Part shown: piece by piece, positions 45,300 to 54,245 of the stretch | How the letters are laid out: the number at the start of each line of letters is the position of its first letter | Numbering within the stretch: position 1 is the stretch's first letter | Assembly (NCBI GenBank): GCA_000016765.1 | Contig: CP000699.1 | Coordinates: 2,877,001-2,941,000, forward strand | Length of the DNA stretch: 64,000 bases | Origin: Rhizorhabdus wittichii RW1 | GTDB lineage: Bacteria; Pseudomonadota; Alphaproteobacteria; Sphingomonadales; Sphingomonadaceae | Direction of reading: 5' to 3' | Position numbers and translations under genes: made by a program | The notes under the pieces: generated by a model | The model's input: only the letters and a program-made list of their open reading frames with translations | Told to the model about the DNA's origin: nothing | The model's database searches: none

Positions 45300-45989
45300 A
45301 TGCTCAAGCGGTTACTCGATATGATAGTGAGCGCGAGTGCTCTGCTGCTGCTGTCGCCCATTCTATTGATCATCTGCCTGATCCTGCGCTTCAGCGGCGA
45401 AGGCGAGGTCTTTTTCGGGCAGGAACGAATCGGCTACAAAGGCAAGCCCTTCCGCATCACCAAGTTCGCCACGATGGTGAAGAGCGCCGCAGTGATCGCC
45501 CAGGGGGATTACACGGTTCAGAACGACCCACGAGTATTGCCGGTCGGCCGCTTCCTGCGAAAGTCCAAAATCAACGAGTTGATGCAGCTGTGGGATGTTC
45601 TGCGGGGCGAGATGAGCTTGGTCGGACCGCGCCCGCAGATTCCGACGACGCAAGCCTATTATCCTCCCTTCTACCAGGACGTGCTGGTCCACGTGCGCCC
45701 GGGGATCACCGGGGTGGGGTCGTTGGCCTTCCGCGACGAGGAAGCCATCCTGACGCGCGCCGTCGACCGCGACTATTGCTACACGCGACAGATCATCCCC
45801 TACAAAGCCGAGCTCGAGAACTGGTATGCAGCCAACCGCTCGCTGCTCATAGATGTCGCGCTCATCGGCTTAACCGCCTGGTATGTCGTCTCACCACGGT
45901 CGACGGCGCTTTTGAGGCTACTTCCGGGGTCATTGCACCGTGATATAAGCTCGTTCGACGGCATCGAACCACAGGAGAGGCAAGAATGA
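45300..45989 (+). CDS. Sugar-phosphate transferase to undecaprenyl phosphate (PglC/WcaJ-type)
   Basis: 229 residues. Small monotopic phosphoglycosyl transferase: N-terminal re-entrant hydrophobic helix ([20 protein letters not shown]), then [26 protein letters not shown] (about 33-58), and [27 protein letters not shown] (about 85-111). It would start lipid-linked glycan assembly. The usual Asp-Glu catalytic pair (family SLDELPQ) is Asn-Glu here (KINEL). Overlaps the acetyltransferase start by four bases. Confidence 0.88.
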   Translation: MLKRLLDMIVSASALLLLSPILLIICLILRFSGEGEVFFGQERIGYKGKPFRITKFATMVKSAAVIAQGDYTVQNDPRVLPVGRFLRKSKINELMQLWDVLRGEMSLVGPRPQIPTTQAYYPPFYQDVLVHVRPGITGVGSLAFRDEEAILTRAVDRDYCYTRQIIPYKAELENWYAANRSLLIDVALIGLTAWYVVSPRSTALLRLLPGSLHRDISSFDGIEPQERQE

Positions 45990-46636
45990 CCAAGCGGCTT
46001 TGCATCATCGGGTCTTCCGGCTTTTCGCGAGAAGTGATGGATGTAGGCGCGGCGGTCGGCTATGATATGTTCTGCTTTGCAGACAGTGGTTCCAACGTCG
46101 ATGAACTGGTGGGCTTTCCGGTCCACGACGACGAGCCTGAAACCATAGCTGCCCTGGCAGCGGACGGATGGCACTTCGCGATTGGCATCGGCGGCCCGCG
46201 GCTCCGGAAGAAAGTGGCGGAGAAGATGGCGGATTGCCATTTCCCAGCGCTGATCCACCCAGGCGCTACTTTTGGCGTCAGCCAGCGCGAACGGATTGGG
46301 GATATTCCCGGCATTTTCATTGCGGCGGGCGTCCGGATGACCAACAATATCGATCTCGGACCTCACTGCCTTCTCAATCTGAATGTCACGGTCGGCCACG
46401 ATACGATCCTAGAGCCGTATAGCGCCGCGATGCCGGGCGTGAATATCTCGGGAAATGTTCACGTCGGTGAGGGGGCTTATCTGGGTACCGGCTCGAGCGT
46501 TATTCATGGCGGCAACGATGCAAAGCTATTGATCGGGGCCTTTGCCACCATCGGGGCAGGCGCCGTCGTCGTTCGGGATGTCGAACCCGGCGTGACCGCC
46601 GTTGGCATGCCCGCCAAGCCGCTCGTCCGAGCCTAG
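45986..46636 (+). CDS. pglD: PglD-like UDP-amino-sugar N-acetyltransferase
   Basis: 216 residues of the NeuD/PglB/VioB family. N-terminal nucleotide-binding [19 protein letters not shown] (about 2-20), then a left-handed beta-helix with hexapeptide repeats; the catalytic His is in LNLNVTVGHDTILEPYS (about 130-146). It acetylates a 4-amino-4,6-dideoxy sugar, here probably the product of the dehydratase/aminotransferase pair. Its stop TAG overlaps by three bases with the stop of the second transferase gene coming from the other strand. Confidence 0.85.
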   Translation: MTKRLCIIGSSGFSREVMDVGAAVGYDMFCFADSGSNVDELVGFPVHDDEPETIAALAADGWHFAIGIGGPRLRKKVAEKMADCHFPALIHPGATFGVSQRERIGDIPGIFIAAGVRMTNNIDLGPHCLLNLNVTVGHDTILEPYSAAMPGVNISGNVHVGEGAYLGTGSSVIHGGNDAKLLIGAFATIGAGAVVVRDVEPGVTAVGMPAKPLVRA

Positions 46637-47322
46637 GATCGGCTCCGGCCGCTCAGGCCGAGCAGCCTGGCCAGATGCTCATCGGGAAAGGGCAGGCCGG
46701 GAAAGGCGCGCCAGACGATGTCGAGGCGCGGCACCGCGACCACCCAGGCGGTGAGGGCGATCAGCTTGAAATAGATGCCGAGCGACCGGTTCCGCGCATA
46801 CCATTCCTCGAGCCGCCCTTTGAACGGCATGATCGTCTCGTCATAGAGCCGGTCGGGATCGGCGTCGGCGTGCATCAGCTCCTCCTCGTCGCGGAAGACG
46901 ATCGATCCGATGCCCGAGAGCCCCGGCCGGACGCCGACGATCGCCGCCTGCGACGCCGCCGGGAAGGCGTCGAAGCAGCGGCGCGTCTGCGGGCGCGGGC
47001 CGATGACGCTCATCGTGCCGTTGAGGATGTTGAGGAGCTGCGGCAGCTCGTTGATCTTGGTCTTGCGCAGGAAGCGGCCGAACGGCAGCACCCGCGGATC
47101 GCCCTTCAGCGTGACCGTGCCGGTGCCGAGGTTCGGGCTGTCCTTGAGCATCGTCGCGAATTTCCAGACGCCGAACATCGCGCCGCCGCGCCCGACCCGC
47201 TGCTGGCAGTAGAAGACTTCGCCCTCGCCGGTGCAGCGCAGGACGATCATCACCGGGATCAGGATCGGGGACAGCGCCAGCAGCGCGAGGCCCGAGAAGA
47301 GGATGTCGAACGCGCGCTGCAC
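46633..47322 (-). CDS. Second sugar-phosphate transferase (PglC/WcaJ-type)
   Basis: 229 residues, clearly related to the first ([53 protein letters not shown]). It has the same Asn-Glu pair in place of Asp-Glu. Two paralogues of the initiating enzyme in one locus imply two starting sugars, two glycans, or a redundant copy. It is the last gene of the long leftward polysaccharide operon, one base after the dehydratase stop. Confidence 0.87.
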   Translation of the reverse strand: MQRAFDILFSGLALLALSPILIPVMIVLRCTGEGEVFYCQQRVGRGGAMFGVWKFATMLKDSPNLGTGTVTLKGDPRVLPFGRFLRKTKINELPQLLNILNGTMSVIGPRPQTRRCFDAFPAASQAAIVGVRPGLSGIGSIVFRDEEELMHADADPDRLYDETIMPFKGRLEEWYARNRSLGIYFKLIALTAWVVAVPRLDIVWRAFPGLPFPDEHLARLLGLSGRSRS

Positions 47323-47323
47323 G

Positions 47324-48511
47324 TCACATCCTGCCGTCGAGATAGCGGCCGGTGTCGAGATGATGGAACTCCGGGATCATGCGGTTGAACAGGTCGACGA
47401 TCGGCCCCTTCTCCCAGACGTCGCGGGCGCGGCAGGCCGCAACCTCCCGCGTGAACAGGTCGAGCAGCGCCGGATCATAGTCCATCCGGTTCTTGACGAT
47501 GCCGACATTGGCGAAGCGATCGAGGTCGAGCAGCTCGCTGTCGGTGAAGAACTCCTCGAAATCCTTCTCGCCGGTCGTGTCGCTGGCGAAGAAATAGCAG
47601 GGCCAGCGGCGCTGCGGGATCAGCTCGTCGACGCGGGCGCGGGCCTCGTCCTCCGATCCGCACGCGACCGCCTCATAGCCGAGCGCCGCGAGATAGCGCA
47701 CCGCGATGTCGGAGAAGGTGGTGAGGTGGAGCTCCTCGCTGAGCTTCGGAAAGAAGATGTCGCGATTCTCGCCGAGCAGGCCCGACATCAGGCAGAGCTC
47801 GCCCGATTCCTGCGGGGTGACGAAATAGCGGCGCACGTCGTTCGGCGCGGAGATCGGCTGGCGCTTGGCGAAGCGCTGGTTGAAGCCGTGCAGCAGCGAG
47901 CCGTCGGAGAAGGCGACATTGGCGAAGCGTGCGGTCGACACCGGCATCGTCTCGCTCTCGCGCATCAGGAACATCTCCATGATGCGCTTGCTGGCCCCCA
48001 TCATGTTGACCGGGTTGGCCGCCTTGTCGGTCGACACGCAGAAATAGCGCTTCGCCCCGCCGTCGCGCGCCTGGCCGAGCGTCTTCAGCGTGTTGAAGAT
48101 GTTGACCTCGATCAGGCGCATCAGCGTGAAGGGGTCCTTCTCCGACCGGACATGCTTGAGCGCGCTCAGGTTGAAGACGAAGTCGTAGCCGCCCGACGCC
48201 TGCATCAGCGCCTCGAACTCGCGGCCGCCGCAGTCGATCGCGAAGGTGCTGAAATCGCCGTCGATATAGCCGAGCGTGCTGCGGATGTCGCGGACCAGCT
48301 CGACCATGTTGTTCTCGCTGACGTCGACGACGTGGAGCGCCTTGGGGCCGCGCTTGAAGATCTCGCGCGCGACGGCCTGGCCGATCGACCCGGCGCCGCC
48401 GATGACGAGGAAGCGGGACGCGCGGACGGTTTCCGACAATTGCGCTTCGTGCGCCGCGACGTCGGCGCCGAACAAAGGGCTCTCGCGGCCGACCAGATCG
48501 AGGATGTTCAT
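47324..48511 (-). CDS. UDP-N-acetylglucosamine 4,6-dehydratase-like (PglF/CapD soluble type)
   Basis: 395 residues. Rossmann SDR: FLVIGGAGSIGQAVAREIF (about 34-52), VVDVSENNMVELVRDI (about 61-76), FNLSALKHVRSEKDPF (about 111-126) and active-site STDKAANPVNMMGASKRIMEMF (about 159-180), with Met in place of the usual Tyr as in the FlaA1/PglF group. It makes the 4-keto-6-deoxy sugar used by the neighbouring aminotransferase. No membrane domain. Start overlaps the aminotransferase stop (ATGA). Confidence 0.88.
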   Translation of the reverse strand: MNILDLVGRESPLFGADVAAHEAQLSETVRASRFLVIGGAGSIGQAVAREIFKRGPKALHVVDVSENNMVELVRDIRSTLGYIDGDFSTFAIDCGGREFEALMQASGGYDFVFNLSALKHVRSEKDPFTLMRLIEVNIFNTLKTLGQARDGGAKRYFCVSTDKAANPVNMMGASKRIMEMFLMRESETMPVSTARFANVAFSDGSLLHGFNQRFAKRQPISAPNDVRRYFVTPQESGELCLMSGLLGENRDIFFPKLSEELHLTTFSDIAVRYLAALGYEAVACGSEDEARARVDELIPQRRWPCYFFASDTTGEKDFEEFFTDSELLDLDRFANVGIVKNRMDYDPALLDLFTREVAACRARDVWEKGPIVDLFNRMIPEFHHLDTGRYLDGRM

Positions 48512-49692
48512 GCTTTCAACCTGCCGAATTCGCTGTCGGGGACGCTGGAGGGGAGGTTGACGACGCGCTCGGCCAGCCAGCGCGCATTGCCTAGCCCATC
48601 ATTCTGACAATCGGCGTACATCGGCAGCTCGCTCATCAATTGCCAGATCGGCCGGGTCATCACGCCGGCCGCGTTGCTCGCCTCGAGGAAGGCGTCGCGC
48701 GCCGCCCGGTCGTCGAGGATGATCGCGTTGAGCCAGTGGTTGGGTACCTTCCCCTCCGGCGCCTCGACGAAGCGCAGGCCGTGGGCGGCGCAGAAGGCCC
48801 GATAGCGTTCGGCCACCTCGGCCTTGATCGCCAGCATCGCGGGGAGCGCCTCCATCTGGGCGACGCCGAGCGCCGCGTTGAGATTGGGCAGGCGATAGTT
48901 GAAGCCGATCTCGTCGTGGAAGAACTCATAGGGATGCGGGCGCTTGGCCGTGGTGGTGAGGTGCTTGGCGCGGCGGGCGAGTTCGGCATCGTCGGTCACG
49001 ATCACACCGCCGCCGCCGGTGGTGACGATCTTGTTGCCGTTAAAGCTGAACGCCGCGATCCGCCCGAAGGTGCCGGTGTGGCGCGGGCCGACGAAGCTGC
49101 CGAGCGATTCGGCGCTGTCCTCGACCAGGACGATGCCGAACTCCTCGCACAGCGCGGCGATCTCGGCGATGCGGCAGGGGATGCCGAAGGTGTGCATCGG
49201 CATGCAGGCGGCGATCCGCGCGCCGGTCGCGGCGTTGACGGTGCGGCCGCCCTCGCGCCGCGTGTTCGCCTCCAGCCAGCGGCGCAGCGCCGCCGGGCTC
49301 ATCCCCAGCGTGTCGGGATCGACGTCGACGAAGACCGGGCGGGCGCCCGCATAGCTGATCGCGTTGCAGGTGGCGATGAAGGTAAGCGCCTGGGTGACGA
49401 CCTCGTCGCCGCGCTCGACCCCGGCGACGACCAGCGCGGCGTGGAGCGCGGCGCTGCCGTTGACGGTGGCGATGCCGTGCGCGGCGCCGGCGAAGGCCGC
49501 GACCGTCGCCTCGAACTCGGCGACGCGGGCACCGACCGAGGAGACGAAGTTCGAATCGATGCAGTCGATCGTATAGGCCCGCTCATTGCCTTCGAAGACC
49601 GGGCGGTGGAGCGGGATCGGGCCGGGGCCGTAGATATCCCGGATCGTGTCGACGAGGGCAGCGAGCGCGGCGGGGGAAGAAGCTGGATTCAT
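48508..49692 (-). CDS. DegT/LegC-family sugar aminotransferase
   Basis: 394 residues. Adds an amino group at C4 of a keto-sugar nucleotide (PglE/LegC type). PLP features: NGSAALHAAL (about 79-88), VLVEDSAESLGSFV (about 185-198) and the Schiff-base Lys in FSFNGNKIVTTGGGGVIV (about 212-229). The ATG at 49692 overlaps the glycosyltransferase stop (ATGA), favoured over an ATG three codons upstream. Order dehydratase, aminotransferase, plus PglD nearby gives a bacillosamine-type route. Confidence 0.88.
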   Translation of the reverse strand: MNPASSPAALAALVDTIRDIYGPGPIPLHRPVFEGNERAYTIDCIDSNFVSSVGARVAEFEATVAAFAGAAHGIATVNGSAALHAALVVAGVERGDEVVTQALTFIATCNAISYAGARPVFVDVDPDTLGMSPAALRRWLEANTRREGGRTVNAATGARIAACMPMHTFGIPCRIAEIAALCEEFGIVLVEDSAESLGSFVGPRHTGTFGRIAAFSFNGNKIVTTGGGGVIVTDDAELARRAKHLTTTAKRPHPYEFFHDEIGFNYRLPNLNAALGVAQMEALPAMLAIKAEVAERYRAFCAAHGLRFVEAPEGKVPNHWLNAIILDDRAARDAFLEASNAAGVMTRPIWQLMSELPMYADCQNDGLGNARWLAERVVNLPSSVPDSEFGRLKA

Positions 49693-50843
49693 GAGCGGCA
49701 TCCCGGTTCGATAGCGGCATCCGGCGCCCGGGTCAGCCCGAGATGGTTCATGATGGTCTGGTTCACCTTGTGGACGTCATATTTCTCGCGCGCGATGCGC
49801 AGGCTCTGCTCGCCCATCGCGGCGACGGCTTCGGGGTTCTCGATCATCCACGCCATCCTGTCGGCCAGCGCGTCGGCGTCGCGCGCCGGGACGAGGAAGC
49901 CATTGACGCCGTCGACGACGGTTTCGCGACAGCCGGGCACGTCGGTGGTGAGGATCGCCCGTCCGCTGGCCATCGCCTCGAGCACCGAGCGGGGCGTGCC
50001 CTCGCGATAGGAGGGCAGGACATAGGCCGAGGCGACCGCGAGCGCCGGACGCACGTCGCCGAGGCCGCCGAGATGGTCGAGCCCCCGCGCCTGCCATTCG
50101 GCCACCGCCGCCGGGGCGACGCCGTCGGGGCCTTCGTCGAAAAAGCCGACGAGCGAGAAGCGCGCCGCGGGGTGGCGCGCCTTGAGCCGGATCGCCGCCT
50201 CGGCATATTCGCGCACGCCCTTGCTCTTCAGCAGGCGCGCGATCATCAGGAAATGCGGCGCGTCGGGCCGCGGCGACGGCGCGAAATGATCGAGGTCGAC
50301 GCCCGAGCCGTTGACCATCCGCGCCTTGCCGAGATCGGCGAGGCAGCCGGCGGCGATGAAGTCGTCGCGGTCGTCGGGATTCTGGAACACCACCACCGCG
50401 TTGCGACCGGTCGCGCGGCGATAGAGCCAGGTCTGGACCTTCTGCACCAGCGCGCGCTTCCAGTTGCGCTCGCCGGCATCGGTGAAGGCGAAGCCGAGCC
50501 CGGTGACCATCGCCGCCGACCGAACCCCGGCGGCGCTCGCGGCGATCGCGCCCCAGATGTTCGGCTTGGCGGTATAGCTCAGCACCAGATCGGGCCGGAG
50601 GCGGCGCATCGCCCGGTAGAGGCGCCAGCCATAGAGCAGGTCGTGGACCGGGTTCATGCCGGTGCGGCTGAGCGGCAGATCGAGCGGCGTGGCCCCGAGC
50701 CGGCGCAACTCGCCGAGAAGCGGCGCATCCATGGCCGGCCCGACCGCGACGACCTCATGCCCGGCCGCAACCAGCGCCGCGATCAACGGCCCGCGAAAGA
50801 GCACCAGCGACGGCGCGAAGGACGCTAGGACGAGGACCTTCAA
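49689..50843 (-). CDS. Glycosyltransferase family 4 (PglA-like)
   Basis: 384 residues from a TTG at 50843 (LKVLVLASFAPSLVLFRGPL), the usual opening of GT4 enzymes; a GTG at 50855 would add four residues. TAKPNIWGAIAASAAGVRSAAMVTGLG (about 90-116) and the donor-binding E-x7-E in SYREGTPRSVLEAMASG (about 298-314). It probably adds the second sugar to the lipid-linked bacillosamine-like residue, as PglA does, but acceptor and donor are inferred. The start overlaps a 40-codon reading frame. Confidence 0.87.
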   Translation of the reverse strand: MKVLVLASFAPSLVLFRGPLIAALVAAGHEVVAVGPAMDAPLLGELRRLGATPLDLPLSRTGMNPVHDLLYGWRLYRAMRRLRPDLVLSYTAKPNIWGAIAASAAGVRSAAMVTGLGFAFTDAGERNWKRALVQKVQTWLYRRATGRNAVVVFQNPDDRDDFIAAGCLADLGKARMVNGSGVDLDHFAPSPRPDAPHFLMIARLLKSKGVREYAEAAIRLKARHPAARFSLVGFFDEGPDGVAPAAVAEWQARGLDHLGGLGDVRPALAVASAYVLPSYREGTPRSVLEAMASGRAILTTDVPGCRETVVDGVNGFLVPARDADALADRMAWMIENPEAVAAMGEQSLRIAREKYDVHKVNQTIMNHLGLTRAPDAAIEPGCRS

Positions 50844-50962
50844 TGTTCCCAGCACTCCTGCCAGCTCTGGAACATCAACAAGCTCCGGCGCGCGTATTCA
50901 TCATTGGTCTTATAAGCCCGATGAATATCGCCATCCGCGGGCTGACCGCGCTTGAACGTCAT
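50840..50962 (-). CDS. 40-residue peptide coupled between Wzy-like and GT4 genes
   Basis: A frame of 40 codons (MTFKRGQPADGDIHRAYKTN, ending SWQECWEH). Its ATG overlaps the stop of the membrane protein gene (ATGA) and its TGA overlaps the probable TTG start of the glycosyltransferase (TTGA). Such tight linkage at both ends is the best evidence that it is translated. Charged and soluble, no signal, no known family. It may be a remnant of a larger gene or a real peptide. Confidence 0.45.
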   Translation of the reverse strand: MTFKRGQPADGDIHRAYKTNDEYARRSLLMFQSWQECWEH

Positions 50963-52182
50963 GCGTAGGCTAACTCGTCAGAGCGGGAAGCCGGGCTCCG
51001 CGTTCTTGCGTAGGAAAAAGCAACGCAGATCAGCATGGGCACGAACATCCATTTCTGCCTGATCGCGATGCCGAGATTGGCCGTTGTATTCGCGAGAATG
51101 ATTAGCGTACCAATCGCAAACAGAAGCATGAATGCCCGGGGAAATAGTGGCAACCAACTCTTTTCCCTAAGAACCTTTAAGGAAAAGAAGATGAAGATAG
51201 CAAGTAAAGCCATATTCTCGAGGCCTACTACGAGGCCTAGAAGACCAGGCGATTCCAACGGCAGAGGCCGAAAAAGATAAGAGAATAATCTCATCGGCCA
51301 GGACATCGAGACAATATCGATCGATGACCCACCGCCCATATTATAACCTTGCCGGTCCTCCATATAATCGGTGATATCCGACATACCGGCTGGATCCGAA
51401 ATGCCGGCATAATCCAGTCCAAACCAAATCCCAGCCGCTGCCGCCGGCATCGCTACCGCGAGCAGGGCCGCCTTAGCCACAAGCCCGGACCTTAAGGTAA
51501 AGATCGTCGCCAACGCGAGAGCGATGCTCGCAATGCCGCCGATATGGGGACGTATCAATAAAAAGATACATAGCGCGATCAGCATGGCGGGATATCGCCT
51601 GTTCAATTGCAGCGACGCCCATACCGCAAGTCCGGCAGCCATGAACGCGAGGCTATCCTTGCCGATGGCAGAGCTCCAGAAGCTGACTCCAGGCAAAAAC
51701 AGTACGGCTATAGCCAGTCGCTTGAAGAGCAGTTGCCGTTCAGGCACGATTTCGACCAATGCCCCAGCCATGGCCAAAAGCCCGACGCTTCCGAAAATAT
51801 TGAAAACGAGAAATACCCCGCCATAAGACATATCCAATGTTTCGGAAAAAAATGATGTTAGATAAAAAATTCCCTTGGTGCCAAAGGCAAATCCTCCAGA
51901 ATAATTTAAGGATTTAATGTAGTAATCTACAGAATCCGCAGGATTTTCCAAGGAAGAATAATAATAATATATGGAGATAATTGTATGCCATATGTATAAT
52001 ATTATGGAGGATAATATGGATATTTTTACAAATCTACCAATACTCAAGGAAATAAACAAACCCAATATTAAAAATATGGAATTCCCTATAGCTTGCCACC
52101 ATGTTGTTGCAAAACTCAGCATAATAAATACTCGCCGACTTAAATCTTTTCCCGCTTTCCCACCAACGAAGATCCACGCCAT
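50959..52182 (-). CDS. O-antigen polymerase-like multi-pass membrane protein (Wzy/EpsG-like)
   Basis: 407 residues with about eleven hydrophobic helices and a periplasmic loop (about 240-300, EDRQGYNMGGGSSIDIVSM). Sequence SSIGKDSLAFMAAGLAVW resembles the S/AxGKD motif of EpsG/Wzy-type polymerases, which join repeat units in the periplasm. The start is uncertain: ATG 52182 (MAWIFVGGKAGK) is used; ATG 52122 is also possible. The DNA is AT-richer than the flanking chromosome. Confidence 0.75.
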   Translation of the reverse strand: MAWIFVGGKAGKDLSRRVFIMLSFATTWWQAIGNSIFLILGLFISLSIGRFVKISILSSIILYIWHTIISIYYYYSSLENPADSVDYYIKSLNYSGGFAFGTKGIFYLTSFFSETLDMSYGGVFLVFNIFGSVGLLAMAGALVEIVPERQLLFKRLAIAVLFLPGVSFWSSAIGKDSLAFMAAGLAVWASLQLNRRYPAMLIALCIFLLIRPHIGGIASIALALATIFTLRSGLVAKAALLAVAMPAAAAGIWFGLDYAGISDPAGMSDITDYMEDRQGYNMGGGSSIDIVSMSWPMRLFSYLFRPLPLESPGLLGLVVGLENMALLAIFIFFSLKVLREKSWLPLFPRAFMLLFAIGTLIILANTTANLGIAIRQKWMFVPMLICVAFSYARTRSPASRSDELAYA

Positions 52183-52228
52183 ACACTGCTTCAGTTTCGT
52201 TTGGCGGCAATCTCTCCGGAAGCCCAAA

Positions 52229-52947
52229 TCACCCTGATAAACTCCGGTATAAGGCAGCATATTGGCCAACAATTGCTGGCAGGGCGTAATGAGACTCGAT
52301 TCGCTGCCGTGCTAACCCTGCCAATCGTACTTTTTCAGCATCCGAAAGATTCAAAGCTTCCCTCAAGGCCTGAGCTAGGAAAGCAGCGTTACGCGCAGGG
52401 ACAACCCATCCAGCCTCCCCCACAATGATGGCCGCATCGCCAACGTCCGTAGCCACGCAGGGCACTCCGCAAGACATGGCTTCGCCGATCACGTTAGGAA
52501 AGCCCTCAGTCGACGAACTCAAGCAAAGCAAGTCGAAACCGGGCATGATCTGGGGGATATCAGCTCGCTGCCCGAGAAAGGTCACGCGCGACCGATCGAG
52601 CGACGGTGGCGCAGTTTCTTCAATCTGCCTGCCAACACAAACAAGATGGCATCCGAAATGCGTCGATGCCACCTCCTGAAACGCCGCGAACAGATTGGGC
52701 AGGTCTTTTGCAGGACAAGCCCGCCCGACGAAGCCAATAATCTTAGTATCCGCCGCCAATCCCAATATGCGCGCCAGGGAGGATTTGCCGCCCGGGTCAC
52801 GTCGCCACTGCTCGACATCGAAACCATTGGGAATAAAAATCCCGCCAGCGGAGGCATATCCGTCCGACTCATGCTGCAAGCGCGATCTGTGGGAATTATA
52901 GATGACAGCATTAGCGCCACGCGAAAGCCGTCGCCCCATCTCAATTA
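52229..52947 (-). pseudogene. 3' part of GT4 glycosyltransferase split by IS
   Basis: Encodes the C-terminal donor-binding domain: FIPNGFDVEQWRRD, KIIGFVGRACPAKDLPNLF, and the E-x7-E of SSTEGFPNVIGEAMSCG. There is no ribosome-binding site before the first ATG (52939). Joined to 53852-54245 after removing the IS and one TTA copy, the frame is continuous (...STRW-LIE-MGRRL...) and gives about 369 residues. As it stands the gene is broken. Confidence 0.85.
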
Positions 52948-53851
52948 GAGGCCGTTTCGAAAGGGGTTGAGCGGCCGAGGTTCATGTGATTCCGGGAGTT
53001 TGCAGACATCTCGGAGACAGGCATGTGGACCCCGGCCACCCGCGCGCAGCATACGCGCGTGGCGAAGCGATACCAGACGGATTTGAGTGATGCGGAGTGG
53101 CGATTGATCGCCGCATTTCTGCCCGAGGCACGTTCGACCGGGCGACGGCGGGAATGGCCGATGCGCGAGATCGTGAACGCCATATTCTATGTGCTGCGCG
53201 GCGGGATCGCCTGGCGACTGTTGCCGAAAGACTTTCCTCCGTGGCAGACAGTCTACCGCTGGTTTGCCCTGTTGCGCGACGAAGCAGTGTTCGAGCGAAT
53301 GAACCATGCTCTGGTGATGACCGACCGCGAACGGACGGGGCGCGAGGCCAGCCCGAGCGCGGCCATTATCGACAGTCAGAGCGTCAAGACCACGGAAAGC
53401 GGCGGCCCACGGGGCTATGACGCCGGCAAGAAGATCAAGGGGCGCAAGCGACATGCCCTGGTCGATACCGATGGCAGGGCGCTGCTGGTCGAACCTCACA
53501 CCGCCGATGTCCAGGATCGTGATGGCGGTGGTGCAGTGCTGCAAATATCACGCGGCCTGTTCCCGTTCATCGAGAAGGTCTGGGCCGATGGCGGCTACAA
53601 CCATGAGCGCGTCACGCAGGCTACCAGCATCACCGTTGAAATCGTCAGCAAAATCACCGGGCAGACCGGCTTCGTCGTCCTGCCAAGGCGCTGGGTCGTT
53701 GAACGCTTCTTCGCATGGATCAACCGAAATCGCCGTCTCGCCAAGGACGTCGAGGCAACCCTCAAGTCCGCCGCAGCATTCCTCTACGCCGCCGCTGCCA
53801 TGCTCATGATCCGCAGACTGGCGCGATCAGCGTGAGTTTCGAAACCGACTC
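52948..53851 (+). mobile_element. IS5-family insertion sequence, 904 bp
   Basis: Terminal inverted repeats GAGGCCGTTTCGAAA (left) and GAGTCGGTTTCGAAA (right, read inward), 13 of 15 matching. Flanked by a 3-base direct repeat TTA (52945-52947 and 53852-53854), as made by the IS1031-type subgroup of IS5. It carries one transposase gene. The clean duplication and intact gene suggest a recent insertion. Confidence 0.88.
53023..53835 (+). CDS. IS5-family transposase
   Basis: 270 residues in a single frame, no frameshift. DDE catalytic core: Asp in AIIDSQSVKTTE (about 113-124), Asp in WADGGYNHE (about 188-196), Glu in WVVERFFAWINRNRRLAKD (about 225-243). N-terminal LSDAEWRLIAAFLPEAR and VLRGGIAWRLLPKDFPPWQTVYR are typical of the family. 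Looks intact and active. Confidence 0.95.
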   Translation: MWTPATRAQHTRVAKRYQTDLSDAEWRLIAAFLPEARSTGRRREWPMREIVNAIFYVLRGGIAWRLLPKDFPPWQTVYRWFALLRDEAVFERMNHALVMTDRERTGREASPSAAIIDSQSVKTTESGGPRGYDAGKKIKGRKRHALVDTDGRALLVEPHTADVQDRDGGGAVLQISRGLFPFIEKVWADGGYNHERVTQATSITVEIVSKITGQTGFVVLPRRWVVERFFAWINRNRRLAKDVEATLKSAAAFLYAAAAMLMIRRLARSA

Positions 53852-54245
53852 TTAGCCATCGTGTGGAACGCTTCGCATTGTCTAAATTGTCTAAAGACGT
53901 GCGGATATTCCATGACAATGCAGCTCCCGGCGCGGCGAAACGGCGTGCTAAGCTAGCAGCAAAATTGCCGTGATACATCCACCCTTGCAAGATATCCGGC
54001 GCATGCGACCTCACCGCCCGCAGAAGCTTCGCTACCCCGATCGGATCGGGTCGACCTGGAGACATGCCGAGACAATGTACTTCGATGCCTGCCTCGCGCA
54101 ACAGGGGACCATATGTCCCCTCATCCATTAGCGAGATAACTTGGTTGTTGGCATAACTCTGCAAACCGCCCGTCAGGAGATTGCACAGCGCTCGCTCCGC
54201 TCCACCAACGTGAAGACCGGTGATGATGTGCGTGACCCGCTTCAT
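53852..54245 (-). pseudogene. 5' part of GT4 glycosyltransferase split by IS
   Basis: Encodes MKRVTHIITGLHVGGAERAL and the first Rossmann domain (ILQGWMYHGNFAASLARRF, LSWNIRTSLDNLDNAKRSTRW) before the insertion point. Beyond it the frame runs into IS sequence and ends within about 20 codons. The GGAE motif is that of acceptor-binding GT4 N-domains. Its ATG overlaps the stop of the ATP-grasp gene (ATGA). Confidence 0.87.

Noticed and set aside
52950-53544. Minus-strand frames inside the IS as separate genes
   Set aside because: They are shadows of the transposase and the gene on the plus strand is complete.
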